NCBI GenBank assembly: GCA_009667805.1
Contig: CM019070.1
Span: forward strand, 53,838,451-53,902,450
DNA length: 64,000 nucleotides
Source of the DNA: Leptobrachium leishanense
Taxonomy: Eukaryota; Chordata; Amphibia; Anura; Megophryidae
Reading direction: 5' to 3'
Shown here: positions 30,540 through 41,821 of the stretch, one piece after another
Numbering within the stretch: the first letter of the stretch is position 1
Layout of the letters: each line of letters starts with the position of its first letter
Made by a program: the position numbers and the translations under genes
Notes under the pieces: model-generated
What the model was told of the DNA's origin: nothing
The model's input: only the letters and a program-made list of their open reading frames with translations
Databases searched by the model: none

Positions 30540-32798
30540 GTTGTCAGCTCACAGTAAATAACTCTGAATGTGAATAAAGTGCAGGCTGTAAAGTGCCTAT
30601 GAATTGTTCACTGAAAATAAATACAACGTAGAAGGAACCCGGTTCTCTTTGCTGGCTGTTAGCCATACACAGTAATTTACTGTCTTTTATATGATGTCAT
30701 TATAAGTCAAATTTGCCAACATTTAACGTTTCTAATCAATAAGACTCAACAATGAAAGTCAAAGTATTATCAAATATCAGTCTGCACAGAGCGAATGATG
30801 TTGAGTTTGAGCGAAGACACGGATTCCTGCCACATGTCAAACAATTCTGAAAAATCAGTAAATCCTTGTTACACCAGCTAAAGCAACTTATCTTTTATAA
30901 ATCGAGTGTTGCGAGAGCCAGCCTGCCCATGGGAGTCTGCTCGTGGAAAGTACAGATACTTTTCTGGCCCACATTTTTATTATTTAATTAATCACGCTAG
31001 TTGTAGCATCTTATAAAAATAACAGCACATCTACTAATGTTGGCCTCTTTACAAGCCACTTATTTACGTCAATTATGAACTGTGAACAGAGGGCTACAGA
31101 ATGTCTCTTGCCTTTTTTGTTCCTGACATTAGTTATTAAATCTCTATCCTTTGGAGGAATATAAAGGATACTATCTGTGGATAATAAATCCACTACTACC
31201 CTTGGCATTGTATCGCAGATCTGAATATCCTACTCATTCATGCCATTACTTATTACCAGCAAGTGTGGTGAATAGTGACTATATTTTATTAACAATAGAT
31301 TTGTTTTTTTCTGTGTGTGTGGGTGTGTGTGTAGATATATATATATATATATAGATATACAAACACAGAACAATCCACTTGTATAGCAGTAAAGATTTTA
31401 AAAACACCTGATTTAGGAAAAAAACATTGGGGGACTAATCACAAAATATGAATATACATTGCATAAACCTGCCATAACATCAATGGTATCCCATCCCCAC
31501 AGGTCATGTTCTGTCATTAGAGTCATTCCATGGTCGACATTCCCTAAGCATTGATACCAGTGCGATGTGCCTGATATTGATGAGATGTGGCCTGTCTCAT
31601 TCACAATTCCTTCGGATTTCGTTGTAGTGTAGTTCAATCTGGGTGCCTTGCATTGGGGCATACCACCCTGTAAAGTCATGATCTACCCATCAGCGAAGCT
31701 GGGGTCGTATATCATTGTGTTACGTGACCCTGTCTGGAATAACAGTGCGTTCAATTGATGGCATAAGGGTGACTACAGGCAAGTGAAGGGTTAATGTATA
31801 GAGAGCCCACCCACCTGCACCATCTTAAAACCCTTTGTGAACTAAGGAGTTAATTACATAGAGGGGACTCCTGCCCCTATGCACAGTTAACCCCTCAAAC
31901 GTTAACTCCTAAAGAATAAATACAACCCCCTATAATATGTAAGGGCCTAGCCCCACTACCCCCCACAAAGTAAATTTAGTATTAAAATGCTAAACCCCTT
32001 AAAACTAAATAACCCCTCCCTTCATGGTAAATTGCCATCCAGAGGTCAACAATATCCTGTAGGTCTCTCAAAGCCAGGGTCTTCAGGCTGAATAAGCTCG
32101 CTAGGCCAGAATGTATTTAGCTATTTCTATCAGACAATGAGAACTGTCCACCTATAGAGCTCCACTCATTGGCTGATGTAATTAGGCCATGTGTAGCCAA
32201 ATTGACCAATCGGAGAAGGCTCTGTACACATGGAGACACTACGCCAAACCAGAGAAAAAAGGTGAAAGAACACTGTTCACCTGTTCTCTGATTGGTTTGA
32301 AGTAATTTTTATTTACTGTTAGGTGTGTATATCATGGCACGATGAAAGCTGCACATGGCGGCCTCACCTTTTTGAAAATGTTTTAAATAAAATACTGATT
32401 TTTAGTTTTAAGACCTTAGAGTGATAGATCTGCTTCTTTTTTCTCTAATCTATACACACACACAATGGCTGTGATTACAACAGAAGATCTGACTCAAAGT
32501 CAGTTTAACATAACATGCTTCACTGATGTGCAAATAGAATAAAAAGTAAAAAAAATTACCATGGTGCACAGGCACATGGCTCAGCTACATAGAGTATCCT
32601 GGGATGCAGGATATAGATTACCAAACGTCATGTTTCCATCATCAAGATATACTGGGTTTCCAACTGAGCTGTAAGCCTGACGGCTATAAACATTAACGTC
32701 AATGTGTATAGACATAATATGAACGGCTTGAGCTGCACACTATGCTTTCAGTGTGGAAGTTGCGGCTTTGTACCACATATTAACGCCTCGTATACTAT
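30540..32798. other. Intergenic, no gene seen
   Basis: AT-rich, with a (TG)n(TA)n microsatellite at about 31311-31353. No coding or RNA gene is supported. Confidence 0.5.
31311..31353. repeat. Microsatellite (TG)n and (TA)n
   Basis: TGTGTGTGTGGGTGTGTGTG, then GATATATATATATATATAGA. Confidence 0.95.
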
Positions 32799-33250
32799 CA
32801 GGGTTATTCAAAGAGATCCGAATTGTTGCCGAAAGGTAACCGTGGAACAGTGAAATTCAGCGTACGGTTACCTTTCCTGGCCATTCGGCTATCCAGAGAG
32901 CAGGCAGTTCGCCAAATGTTGGCGAATTGCCTGCACATACGGTGCCTGTTCGTTGCCTGTTCGAGGGCAGTGAATCCCCATAGAGAAGCAATGCTTCGGC
33001 TATTCAGAGAACACAAAACAGCTGAGAAAAGTTGCTGAATTGCCCTGCTGTTCCGTGGTTTCATTCGGCAGATTTATTCAGGCAATTCCCATAGGCTTCA
33101 ATGTTAAAAATATTCCCGTTTTTTAATTCAATATCTAATAAACCGTTTATTATAATATTCTGCAGTAAAAAGTCTCTTTATTTACCGATTATTTTTTTTG
33201 GATATTTTTGGCAAAAAAAAATTCCTGTGTTTTGTTTTTTTTAGTCATAT
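32799..33250. mobile_element. Foldback element, CAGGGTTATTCAAAG end (truncated copy)
   Basis: Starts CAGGGTTATTCAAAGAGATC and follows the left half of 58656-59550 (GAAAGGTAACC, GCGAATTGCCTG, TAATAAACCGTTTATTATAA). It stops at about 33250 without the right end. Confidence 0.85.
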
Positions 33251-34860
33251 TTTCTTTTTACTGTAACTGCCCAGTGACGTTTCATCAGGGGCAGCAGGTG
33301 ATGTAGAGCTGCTGCTGAAATAATAAAATTAAAAAATTCACCTGCTCCGCATTCCCCCACCGTCAGCTCCATCCGTCCTCTGTGCGAGCCGCGCGGTGTT
33401 TTTTTTTTTATGCAGCCGCCTGAGCAGGCGATACGCTACACAAATCCGTTGGCTGCCACAAAGTCCACATCGCGGCGCGTCTGTTCATTGAACAGCCGTC
33501 CGAGCACTGCCCACTTCCTGAACATTGCTCTCCCAGTGCCTCAGAGGCACTCAGAATTCTTTGAATACAGTAAATGGCCAGAGAATCATGGAAGGTGTAG
33601 CTCAGAAACATCTGGGGGGACCCAGAGTTTGAGATCCCTGTCTTAACTTTAAGCCCAGAGCGTTCCTTTAAGATAGACTGACAGCATTTAACAATTGCTA
33701 TTGATCTTAACCCTAGGGATGCTCAACCATATACCAGGCTGATGAGCATTATACGTAGCGCAGTCCAGAAACTTGCGCTCCGGTCGTTGCTTATTTCGGT
33801 ATATCAGGATATTTTATTATTTATATGTATATATATATATATATATTTTAATATTATTGAATGCTGCATATCTCTGCTTGCCAAGAAAAACCCTCCAGAC
33901 ACCTTTGTGATTTCTTCATAGAACCTGTAGAAAGGAACTGGATTAGGAGTTATTATTGCATATTTTATTACCCAAGCAACTGTGGTACTTTTAATTTGGT
34001 TCCCAGTGGAATTCGCAAGTTGTAAGCCTCATTTTTAATTTTCTCAACCAGATTTAAGAATTGAGCTCACATCCCTATGGGAGGTCTATTTGTTTCTTTC
34101 TGTTCTTCAGGTCTATTTAAATTAAAACAGTCTTCTCAGAGTCTCTTTATGTTCGTGCAGCTCTTATTATAAGAAGTATACCTTTCTATTGAACAATTCC
34201 TTTCTCTCTGCCCTGAGGACAACTGACCTTTTATCTTCCGTAACCATTACAAGATGCTTTAGAATATTTAAATTGGTGTCCAGGATATGTGGAAACTCTG
34301 AGTAACTTTGCGAGAGGCATAGAAGTAACCAAAGCAATTAAACTTCTTTTCAGATTTCTGCCATATATTAACCTTCATCGTGCCAAGTCTTGAGCTGCAC
34401 TCAAAAAAATAGGCAATACAAAAGTAAATCGGCAGGGTGCTCAAGGGACCAGTAAGGCCAATCACAACAACACAGTAAACAAAAAAGGGGGTACCAGATA
34501 TTCCAGACCGAAAGGTGGCTTTCATTCAAGAATGACACAAGTTTTGGTCGGCAAGGCGACCTTTCTCAAGTTCTTAAGAAAAGTTTCCTTGTCAACCGAA
34601 ACATTACATCCTTCTTGAATAAAAGCCACTTTGCAATCTGGAGTGCCTGGTAACTTTTCAGTTAACCGCGTCGGAGAGTAATTAGAGTTAGGATTTTGCA
34701 ATCCTAACGCTATTTAACTCTTTGCACTCCCCATGTTAAGTATATGGAGAGCAAAGTACAGTAACCTCGCACTGAAAAGCACAAACCGAATCGCTAACGG
34801 GTTTTTTAACCCGTTAATGTTTGGAATGTAATATAGACAGCCCATGCTAGGGCCACTTAA
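33251..34860. other. Intergenic with repeat fragments
   Basis: About 33560-33645 resembles the right part of the hAT-type MITE at 45777 (AGCTCAGAAACATCTGGG). A TA run lies at about 33826-33850. No gene. Confidence 0.45.
34490..34665. repeat. Penelope-like tail, inverted duplicate
   Basis: GGTGGCTTTCATTCAAGAATG and its complement CATCCTTCTTGAATAAAAGC flank an inverted pair GGCGACCTTTCTCAAG / CTTAAGAAAAGTTTCCTTG, with the CCGAAACATT motif. The layout resembles 37272-37760. Confidence 0.5.
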
Positions 34861-35475
34861 GGCCAGTGTCAGACGAGCGCATTATGTGCACCAGTGACGT
34901 GCGGTGAAGTCAGTGGCTGGTGAGGCACTGGCTAGAATCAGAGCCAGATATACACAGGGATACGCAGTCGCAATTTACGCATTTGATTGTCGTTATATAG
35001 GAGAATAGAGTTTCACTATTTATAAAGAAAAGTTCGCATTTTGTTTTACACAGCTAAGAGCATGCACTTACAATACTAACTAATAGAGGGCACTATTACA
35101 CACATGCTGATTTGCTGAGCTCTGCCTGCCCCCCCACGACTGACGAGGACAGTCACATGACTGTCCTGCGTCAATCAATCCATGGGGAGCTCTGCCTCCC
35201 ATGGGGCGTTTTGTTTTAAAAGTGCTTGAGACCAATGGAGCTTTCCCATTTGCTCAAGCTTTCAATTGTTCTCATTGCCTCTGGAGGCACAAAAGAGCGT
35301 AGAACCAGCTTGACCTTTGCAATTAGGGTAGCATTCAGCTGCGCATTCACTGCTTTGCAGTGGTGAGCACACTAACTGCGCTCAGCGAGGTGGCCACACA
35401 GGCATCGGAGTGGAAGGAACGTCCACTCTGAGGGATGTTCCTTCCGCTCTGAAAAACGCTCGTCTGACACTGGCC
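34861..35475. mobile_element. Harbinger-type MITE (copy c, variant)
   Basis: Ends GGCCAGTGTCAGACGAGCG and CGCTCGTCTGACACTGGCC, TAA on both sides (34858-34860 and 35476-35478). At 615 bp it is longer than its relatives, and its interior (GTGACGTGCGGTGAAGTCAG, CATGGGGAGCTCTGCCTCCC) is unlike theirs. Confidence 0.9.
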
Positions 35476-35532
35476 TAAGCTAACATTAACGCGTACATAG
35501 CTGAGCGCTAATGTTAGCGTTAACCATGTAAA

Positions 35533-35652
35533 AAGGCCCCAGATGTTTTGTAACTACATCTCCCATGATGCTCAGCCACTCATTAGGTTGTCTGAGCATC
35601 CTGGGAATTGTAATTCCATAACATCTGGAGTGCTAAGGTAGCTGACCCCTGG
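35533..35652. mobile_element. hAT-type MITE fragment
   Basis: CCCAGATGTTTTGTAACTAC, TCTCCCATGATGCTCAGCCA and the inverted AGCATCCTGGGAATTGTAAT with AACATCTGGAG. Same palindromic family as 45777-45911. Confidence 0.65.
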
Positions 35653-36944
35653 TTAGGTCCTATTTGCAGATATTAGAAGTTTTTGTTTGTATATTCAGCT
35701 GGTAAATCAACTTACTGATTGTTAGAATTAAACAGGGGTTTATCATGGGGTGCACTGACTGAGCTCTGAGTCAAAATTTGTGTCCATGGCCCCACAAATC
35801 GAGATGTCTTCTAATCATAGCTATGGTTAAGTATGATCCTCAAACACGCTCAATACAAGCATACAATGACACACAGTGAACATTTGTGCAAGAACACACA
35901 CACTTAACATACGTTTACACACAATCAAGCAGCGAAGAAGTGCAATGGAATTATTTGCATTGGAGCAGGGAATCATCAGATAAGTATGTTTTGATGAAGA
36001 ATTATGGACGATTATTAAAATTGATAACGATGGACAGTTCTTTAGGGAGGTGATTCACAAGGCAAGGACGCTGCACAACATCTATGCAGGGGAGTTGGCA
36101 GGAAGATCAGACGCCTCAAAAACAAGGAACCATGCTTTGTTTTTGAAACAAAAACATTTAAGATGGCATCTATATTTCTGAAATGTAAAACAACAAAGGC
36201 ATGTGTCTGGAGGAAGAAGAGATATATTTTCCATCCTTCAACAACATAGGAGACAAATTCAGTTTATGGAGTTTTATTACTAACTGCAAATAATTCCCAC
36301 AGTTGTACCAAACAAGAAACAGGTGCAGTGGAGTCTGATTTGCATTTAAATGAAATCATTTCAGCACAGGACAGAATATTAGAAAATACGCATTTCCATG
36401 CCGAAACTCCTGATAGAGTCACAAATATTAAGGTTATACATTGCAATTTTGAAAAGTATGTTGCATATCAATGACAATACCATATAACAGAAATCCAATT
36501 ATATTTTAGTCTGTTTCAGTGTAATCCAGGCCATGAAGATACATTTTTTAATAAAAATAAGGTGAAATATGACTGCTAAATAATTGCATTCACTGAGGTC
36601 AACGAGATATATCAAGGTTGAATGATAATTTTTATTTTTTAGATATTTAAAAATAAAATTGCAGAAAGTGCCTGGTAAAAACAATATTTAGAAACATAAT
36701 ATTCCTACGCGTTTTTGTGTGCTACTGTAACAGGGCTGTATACCGTGTAATTAGTTGAATACTTTTGCATGATCAGACATAACATTGAAAGTTTAATATA
36801 AAAAAAACTAGAACGCATAGCAAGCGAGTTATCAGTATTAGAAAATGCTGATTTAATAGAAAAGACACAAAAGTCATGGGGCCAGATTACGAACTTAACG
36901 CTAAAATGTGATTTTTAACGTGGAAAACCTGCGCCTGCGGGTTT
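35653..36944. other. Intergenic, nothing recognised
   Basis: AT-rich with short frames only. Confidence 0.5.
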
Positions 36945-37262
36945 CATTAGGATAATGCACCTGGCCACACTGCAAAAATTTCTCAAGAATGACGAATTCA
37001 AGGTGTTGCCTTGGCCTCCAAATTCCCCAGGGCTCAATCCGATTGAGTATCTGTGGGATGTGCTGGAACAAAAAAATCTGATCCATAGAGGCCCCACCTT
37101 GCTGGACTTAAAGGATCTGCTGCTATTGTCTTGGTGCCATTTCCCACAGGACACATTGAGAAGTCTTCTGGAGTCCCTGCCTTGACGCATCAGAGCTTTT
37201 TTGGCAGCACAAGGGGAACCTACATGATATTAGGCAGTTGGTTTTAATTTGTGGCTGATGAA
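36945..37262 (+). pseudogene. Tc1-like transposase C-terminal fragment
   Basis: The open frame 36955-37185 encodes FEVL-like text: FKVLPWPPNSPGLNPIEYLW, then DVLEQKN and LKDLLLLSWCHFPQDTLRSL, matching the end of a Tc1-family transposase (the conserved WP..SPDLNPIE.LWD with the third catalytic acidic residue). The family-typical 3' sequence follows (GCAGCACAAGGGGAACCTAC, TTAGGCAGTTGGTTTTAAT). No 5' part is present. It is a dead fragment. Confidence 0.88.
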
Positions 37263-37271
37263 CCCACAACA

Positions 37272-37760
37272 GCGTGACAGCACTCCAGGGCTAAAATAAA
37301 AATCTTTTATTGATTTATCAAAAAGGACACTGAGGTCGACGTTTCAGCCCCATACAGGAGCTTTCTTCAGGACACAAGGACACTGTGTCCTGAAGAAAGC
37401 TCCTGTATGGAGCTGAAACATTGACCTCAGTGTCCTTTATAACCCCTTCCTGCCGCAAGACATTCCATGTACGCCCCACTGTCTTCAATGGGGCTGCCTT
37501 GGCCCCTCCCCGCAGCCTGTGCACGCAGACTCGAAGCGCGTGTCATTGCCTGTACGGGGACGGCCTGAACTCAAGCCGTCCCCCCGCAGCCAATGATACG
37601 CGTGGTGCGTCAGCTGCGGCACAGGCCAAAATCAGTGCCGCGCGACAGTATCTGTACACCTCATCGGCGGAAGTCACCCCTTAAGGGCACCACCCACTCG
37701 TCCTTAAAGGGTTGATGAATCAATAAAAGATTTTTGTTTTTGCCCTGGAGTGCCATCACA
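37272..37760. repeat. Inverted Penelope-like tails with a nested insert
   Basis: Outer arms 37272-37320 and 37713-37760 are complements (CACTCCAGGG, AATCTTTTATTGATT). Inner palindrome 37320-37438 is built of AAAGGACACTGAGGTCGACG, GTTTCAGCCCCATACAGGAG and CTTTCTTCAGGACAC with their complements. One arm is split by about 270 bp (37440-37712) that begins AACCCCTTCCTGCCGC and ends CTTAAAGGGTT, probably a TTAA-target MITE. The CTTTCTTCAGGAC and GTTTCAGC motifs are usual in Penelope-like 3' tails. Confidence 0.7.
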
Positions 37761-37845
37761 CAGGTCTACCTACATCGATTTTTTTTGGCCTAGTGTTAGG
37801 CACCGGGCAAGTTGTTTAGGCAGAGCTGGAGTGCATCATAGGTGT

Positions 37846-38035
37846 GTGTGGCATAGCATTGATTTTAGGGTTCTGTGTAATAACAGGCCCAGGATGCATA
37901 AAAGTGAGACAGATGTCATTTTCATATCCTACCCAGAATTCCTTGCTGCATATGGGGAATGTGGCACAGGAGCTCTGGGATGCAATTCATCGAATTGCTG
38001 TGATGTGCAAGTGGCTTCTGCAATAATAAACACAT
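37846..38035. repeat. Unclassified interspersed repeat, copy 2 of 2
   Basis: Near-copy of 4640-4838 (GGCATAGCATTGATTTTAGG to TTCTGCAATAATAAAC), followed by a TA run at about 38034-38045. Confidence 0.8.
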
Positions 38036-38282
38036 ATATATATATCACACCTAACACTAACTATACCCCTAACTGTGTTAACCCATTATATATCATGATT
38101 AATATATGCATGTGTATGTATAAATATATATAACCCTGTTTATGAAAAAGCTGGTACAGTATGGAAGATGCAAAAAACCAAAGAGTCAATTGAAAATTCA
38201 GTTCACCCTGTACTGTATTGAAAACTCATTATTTGATGATTTACTTTGTGATTTTAATGTATTTTTGAAAATATAACCTCAC

Positions 38283-39170
38283 TTGAAATCTAATGACTGC
38301 AACACACTCCACAAAAGATGGTACAGAGACAATTTAGGACTAATAGCAACGGGACAAGTCTCATTGCGTAAAGGGCAAGGCCAAAAACCACTTCTGAATG
38401 CTCGTGATCTCCAACCCCTCAGACGTCCCTCTCTCAAAACCCTTCAGGAGCCTGTAATGGATATGCTGACCTTTGCTCGGGAATACTTTGGTAAACCTTT
38501 CTCAGGCAACACCTTTTGCCGCTGCATCCACAGATGCAAGTTAAGGTTTTACTATGCAAAGCAGAAGCCATACATCAACACTTTCCAGAAACGCCGCTGA
38601 CTTCTCTGTGCTCTGTCTCATCTGAGATGGACAGTAGCACAGTGGAATAGTGTTTTGTGGATCGATGTATCAACCTTTCAAATAGTTTAGTTTTTGTACA
38701 AAACAGCCGCCGTGATCCCCCGTCCAAAGAGAAAAGGGACCATCCAAGCTGTTATCAGTGTCAGGTCCAAAAGCTATCATGGTATGGGGGTGTGTCAGTG
38801 CCCATGGCATAGTTAACTTGCACATCTGTGATGCCACCATCGAAGCAGAAAGCTACAGTATGTACACATTTTGAAGCAGCATATGCTGCCATCCAGACAT
38901 TGTCTTTCCCAGGGACGTCCCTTACATCTTCCAGCAGGAAACCGCCAAACCACATTCTGCCCTGATTACAAGCGCATGGTTGCATAAGCAGAGATTGTGG
39001 GTGCAGGCGTGGCGTGTCTGCAGTCCTGACCTGTCTCTGACTGAAAATGTGTGGCACATTATGAAGCGCAAAATAAGACAACGAAGGCAGCTGGAGATAT
39101 GCTTAATGGATGAATGGGGGAAATTCTGCTGCTAAACTTAACCAATTGGTGTCTTCAGTGCCCAGACGCT
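38283..39170 (+). pseudogene. Tc1-like transposase remnant
   Basis: The best open part (38283-38600) reads ..ARDLQPLRRPSLKTLQEP.. FAREYFGKPFSGNTFCRCI and ..YAKQKPYINTFQKRR, equivalent to the helix-turn-helix DNA-binding region of Tc1 transposases (usually ARDLRAL.. SVNTVRRAI). Further down, stops and shifts interrupt the DDE domain, but pieces persist (VWGCVS-like at about 38780, a WLHK/RPDLSLTENVWHIMKRK-like segment at about 39010-39080). Confidence 0.8.
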
Positions 39171-39395
39171 TAATAATTATTATTATCCTTTATATAGTGC
39201 CACATATTCCGCAGCGCTTTACAAGATCAGTGTACAAGGGGTCGATACATTAGAATACCACACGTGGATGATGACCTGATTCAATGGGACCCCATTCCCA
39301 AAGGAACTTACAATCTATGGGAGGTACAAGTATTTTGTGAGGTAGACGTATCCATATCGTTAGGTGTTAGGTAATAAATGTTATTAAATGAAAAG
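39168..39395 (-). repeat. L2-like tail, reverse orientation, inside the Tc1 element
   Basis: TAATTATTATTATCCTTTATATAGTG (read reversed: ..ATATAAAGGATAATAATAA), CCGCAGCGCTTTACAA and CTTACAATC motifs. It interrupts the Tc1-like element. Confidence 0.55.
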
Positions 39396-39605
39396 GTGAT
39401 GTCACACAGGGGTAAACAGTCGACTGTCCCAACTTTTGTGAAGAGTGTTACAGTCATCAGGTTTGAAATGAGTGTATATGTTAAAAAAATAATATAAAAT
39501 CCCCAAAGTAAAACATCAAATAATGTGTTAATAATGTTTTTTCAGTAGAAGGTGGATTGGATTTTCAATTGACTCTTTATTTGGTTTTTGCATTTTCCTT
39601 ACCTT

Positions 39606-40942
39606 TTCAGAATTGGAGTTGTAAATGGAACATTTAATACTTAAAGGGTTATTCATTTGGAAATCTTTGGGGTTTTCTAATTTAAACATTAACACACTGC
39701 ACACTTTTGTAATTAATTCTCCATTAAATTAAAAATTGGAAAGCTATTGGATGAGTTTGGCAATCTATAATGGGTACACTTCTACTCAGGGGAATGCGGA
39801 ACATAATAATTCTGTCCACAATCTAATGATGCCGTTTTTTCCCCCTACTTTTTAATGATTGAAAGTATTTAAAAGTGATCTTATATATATTTATTTATAT
39901 ATATTTATTTATATATATATTAACAGACCAGCAATTAGTAGATATTCTGTAATGGTTCTTTATACCTAGGGCATTAATACGATTTTCATGGTTGAGTCCT
40001 GCTGGACATCTTCTCTTTCAAAATATGCTTAATAAGTTCTACCATAGCCTGAGGCACGTTTGTTAAGTGCCCATCTGTCTTTGTAAATGTGTATTTTAGA
40101 CAGGTGTCATGGGTCTGACTTCTGTAGAGATTAGGCACACACATCATCGCTATGATTTCTGTAAGAGAGAAAAAAAATATTAACGAGCTATAAAATATGG
40201 CATACTAAACAAAAATATATGAAACATAAAAAATGGAATTTGGCTTGGAGAATAAAATATGCATCTCTCCGCAGAGTATTTTAATGTCAAATATGCTCTA
40301 TAATTTATTTAAATCAAATATTTTGCAATGTGAAATGTTTTTAGCAATACCCATAAATAAACCGGTACAATCTACCCTAGTGGAAAGTATATTATTTGTG
40401 GATTTGGTATGAAGTAATATTTATTTCAATTAAATTTAAATTAAGTGGTGTGTCAGAGGGTGCATGACAATGTTAAAAAAGAACAGTTAAACTATTAAAA
40501 CTAGCTTAAATTATGTATAATTTTCATTTTGAGCAGACAGAGAATTTAAATCAATAGCAATGAAATAAATATTTTCCAGGGGTTGTTACTGTGGATTGAT
40601 GCCTCCTTTAAACATTTACATTTAGACTTACTGGATTTTGTTTTTAGCAACGGATCTCTATAATTTCATGTTGATTTAATTGTATAATTTTGTATTGTGC
40701 TATTCAAAGTAAAATAGTTAAGTGGTCTAGTTATAGTTATATCAAAGCACAATTGAATTAAAAATGTATTACTCCGTGCAGAGGTACAATATACTAGAGA
40801 AGTATAAAAATAAAACGTGCGTATTCGCGTATCCTGAGATTTCAAATGGCCAAAGAGGCTATTCCAAGACTTTATAGATGATGTCATGTCCTATCTGGCA
40901 GCCATTTATGTATATAAAAATTAAATTTAGAACAAGAGAAAT
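39606..40942. other. Intergenic, nothing recognised
   Basis: Very AT-rich, with a TTTATATATA repeat at about 39888-39921. No gene. Confidence 0.5.
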
Positions 40943-40946
40943 CATA

Positions 40947-41171
40947 GGGCCCTATTCCAAGGTTGGCGATAAAATGAGATTATATATAACGTCTCCAACT
41001 ATTCAATAAAAGTGACACTCAGGAGAATTGGCAGCAGAAGAGAATGATAGACCAAATAGCAAATTTGTAAAGTGAGATAAATGGGAGAATTTTTCTGGTT
41101 TGGCTGTTTTGAACTGGATTTTTCACTTATTCCAATTCTCCTGAGGTTCACCTTTATTGAATAGACCTGTA
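40947..41171. mobile_element. Foldback MITE relative of 14822-15014
   Basis: Shares AAATGGGAGAATTTTTCTGG and TTTGGCTGTTTTGAAC with 14822-15014. Inverted text such as CAGGAGAATTGG / CCAATTCTCCTG; right end TTATTGAATAGACCTG. The ends have diverged. Confidence 0.6.
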
Positions 41172-41395
41172 AATGTTATCTTCATGTCGGGAATAGCTAT
41201 TCCACTTTTGGTGCCAGCTGTGCCTTGGCCTCGACTACAGAGCTTCCTTCCGCATCCCTACTGGAAATTAATGTCTCCTATACTTTGTTAATTTGCGCCT
41301 CGGAATGGAAGCAAAGCTACTCCAAGGTTATTGCTCTTCCATTCAGCAGATGGTATTTCTCACAGAAATACCATCTCCTTAAAGCTATGTTAAAG

Positions 41396-41821
41396 GGATA
41401 CTACCACTAACTTATCCCCCCCCGCCCTGACGGTTATCCCGAGTGTGTCTCGGGGTTAAATTTCACCGCCTGAAAGCGGTAACCCTGAGCCACACATCAC
41501 CTCTCTCTGTGCTCCCTCGGCGATCCCCGCAGTCTCCTCCTGCGATCGCGGCATTTTACTTCCTGGATTCCCTTCTCGCGAGGAGGGAACCAGGAAGTAT
41601 GAGGTTGCGGTCGTCGGAGTAGACTGCAAGAGACATCGAAGGAGCACAGGGACAGGTGATGTATCCAGCGGCATCCCGAGTGTTGCTCGGGGTTACCGCT
41701 TCCAACATAGGAATTTAACCCCGAGCCACACTCGGGATGCTGCTAGGGGAGCAAAACAAAAATAAATCAGAGCACTTTTAGACATGGAATTCTGCAAAAC
41801 TTAGACCGCCAGGGAGGTTAA
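41396..41821. repeat. CpG-rich element with repeated CCCGAGTGTG motif
   Basis: TCCCGAGTGTGTCTCGGGGT (about 41437), TCCCGAGTGTTGCTCGGGGT (about 41676) and the inverted ACCCCGAGCCACACTCGGGA (about 41718) form palindromes. CCGCCCTGACGGTT at the left and ACCGCCAGGGAGGTTAA at the right look like terminal repeats ending at a TTAA. Probably a CpG-rich TTAA-target MITE. Confidence 0.6.

Larger units (their letters stand above)
38148..39605 (+). mobile_element. Tc1-like transposon, decayed, with long TIRs
   Basis: Terminal inverted repeats of about 200 bp can be followed on both sides (left 38148-38350, right about 39400-39605): GCTGGTACAGTATGG-type end, CAAAGAGTCAATTGAAAAT, TTATTTGATG, AAGAT/GTTGGTACAG-type motifs. 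Between them lies a degenerate transposase on the + strand. A 230-bp L2-like repeat (39168-39395) has inserted near the right end. The terminal target duplication was not resolved. Confidence 0.85.
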
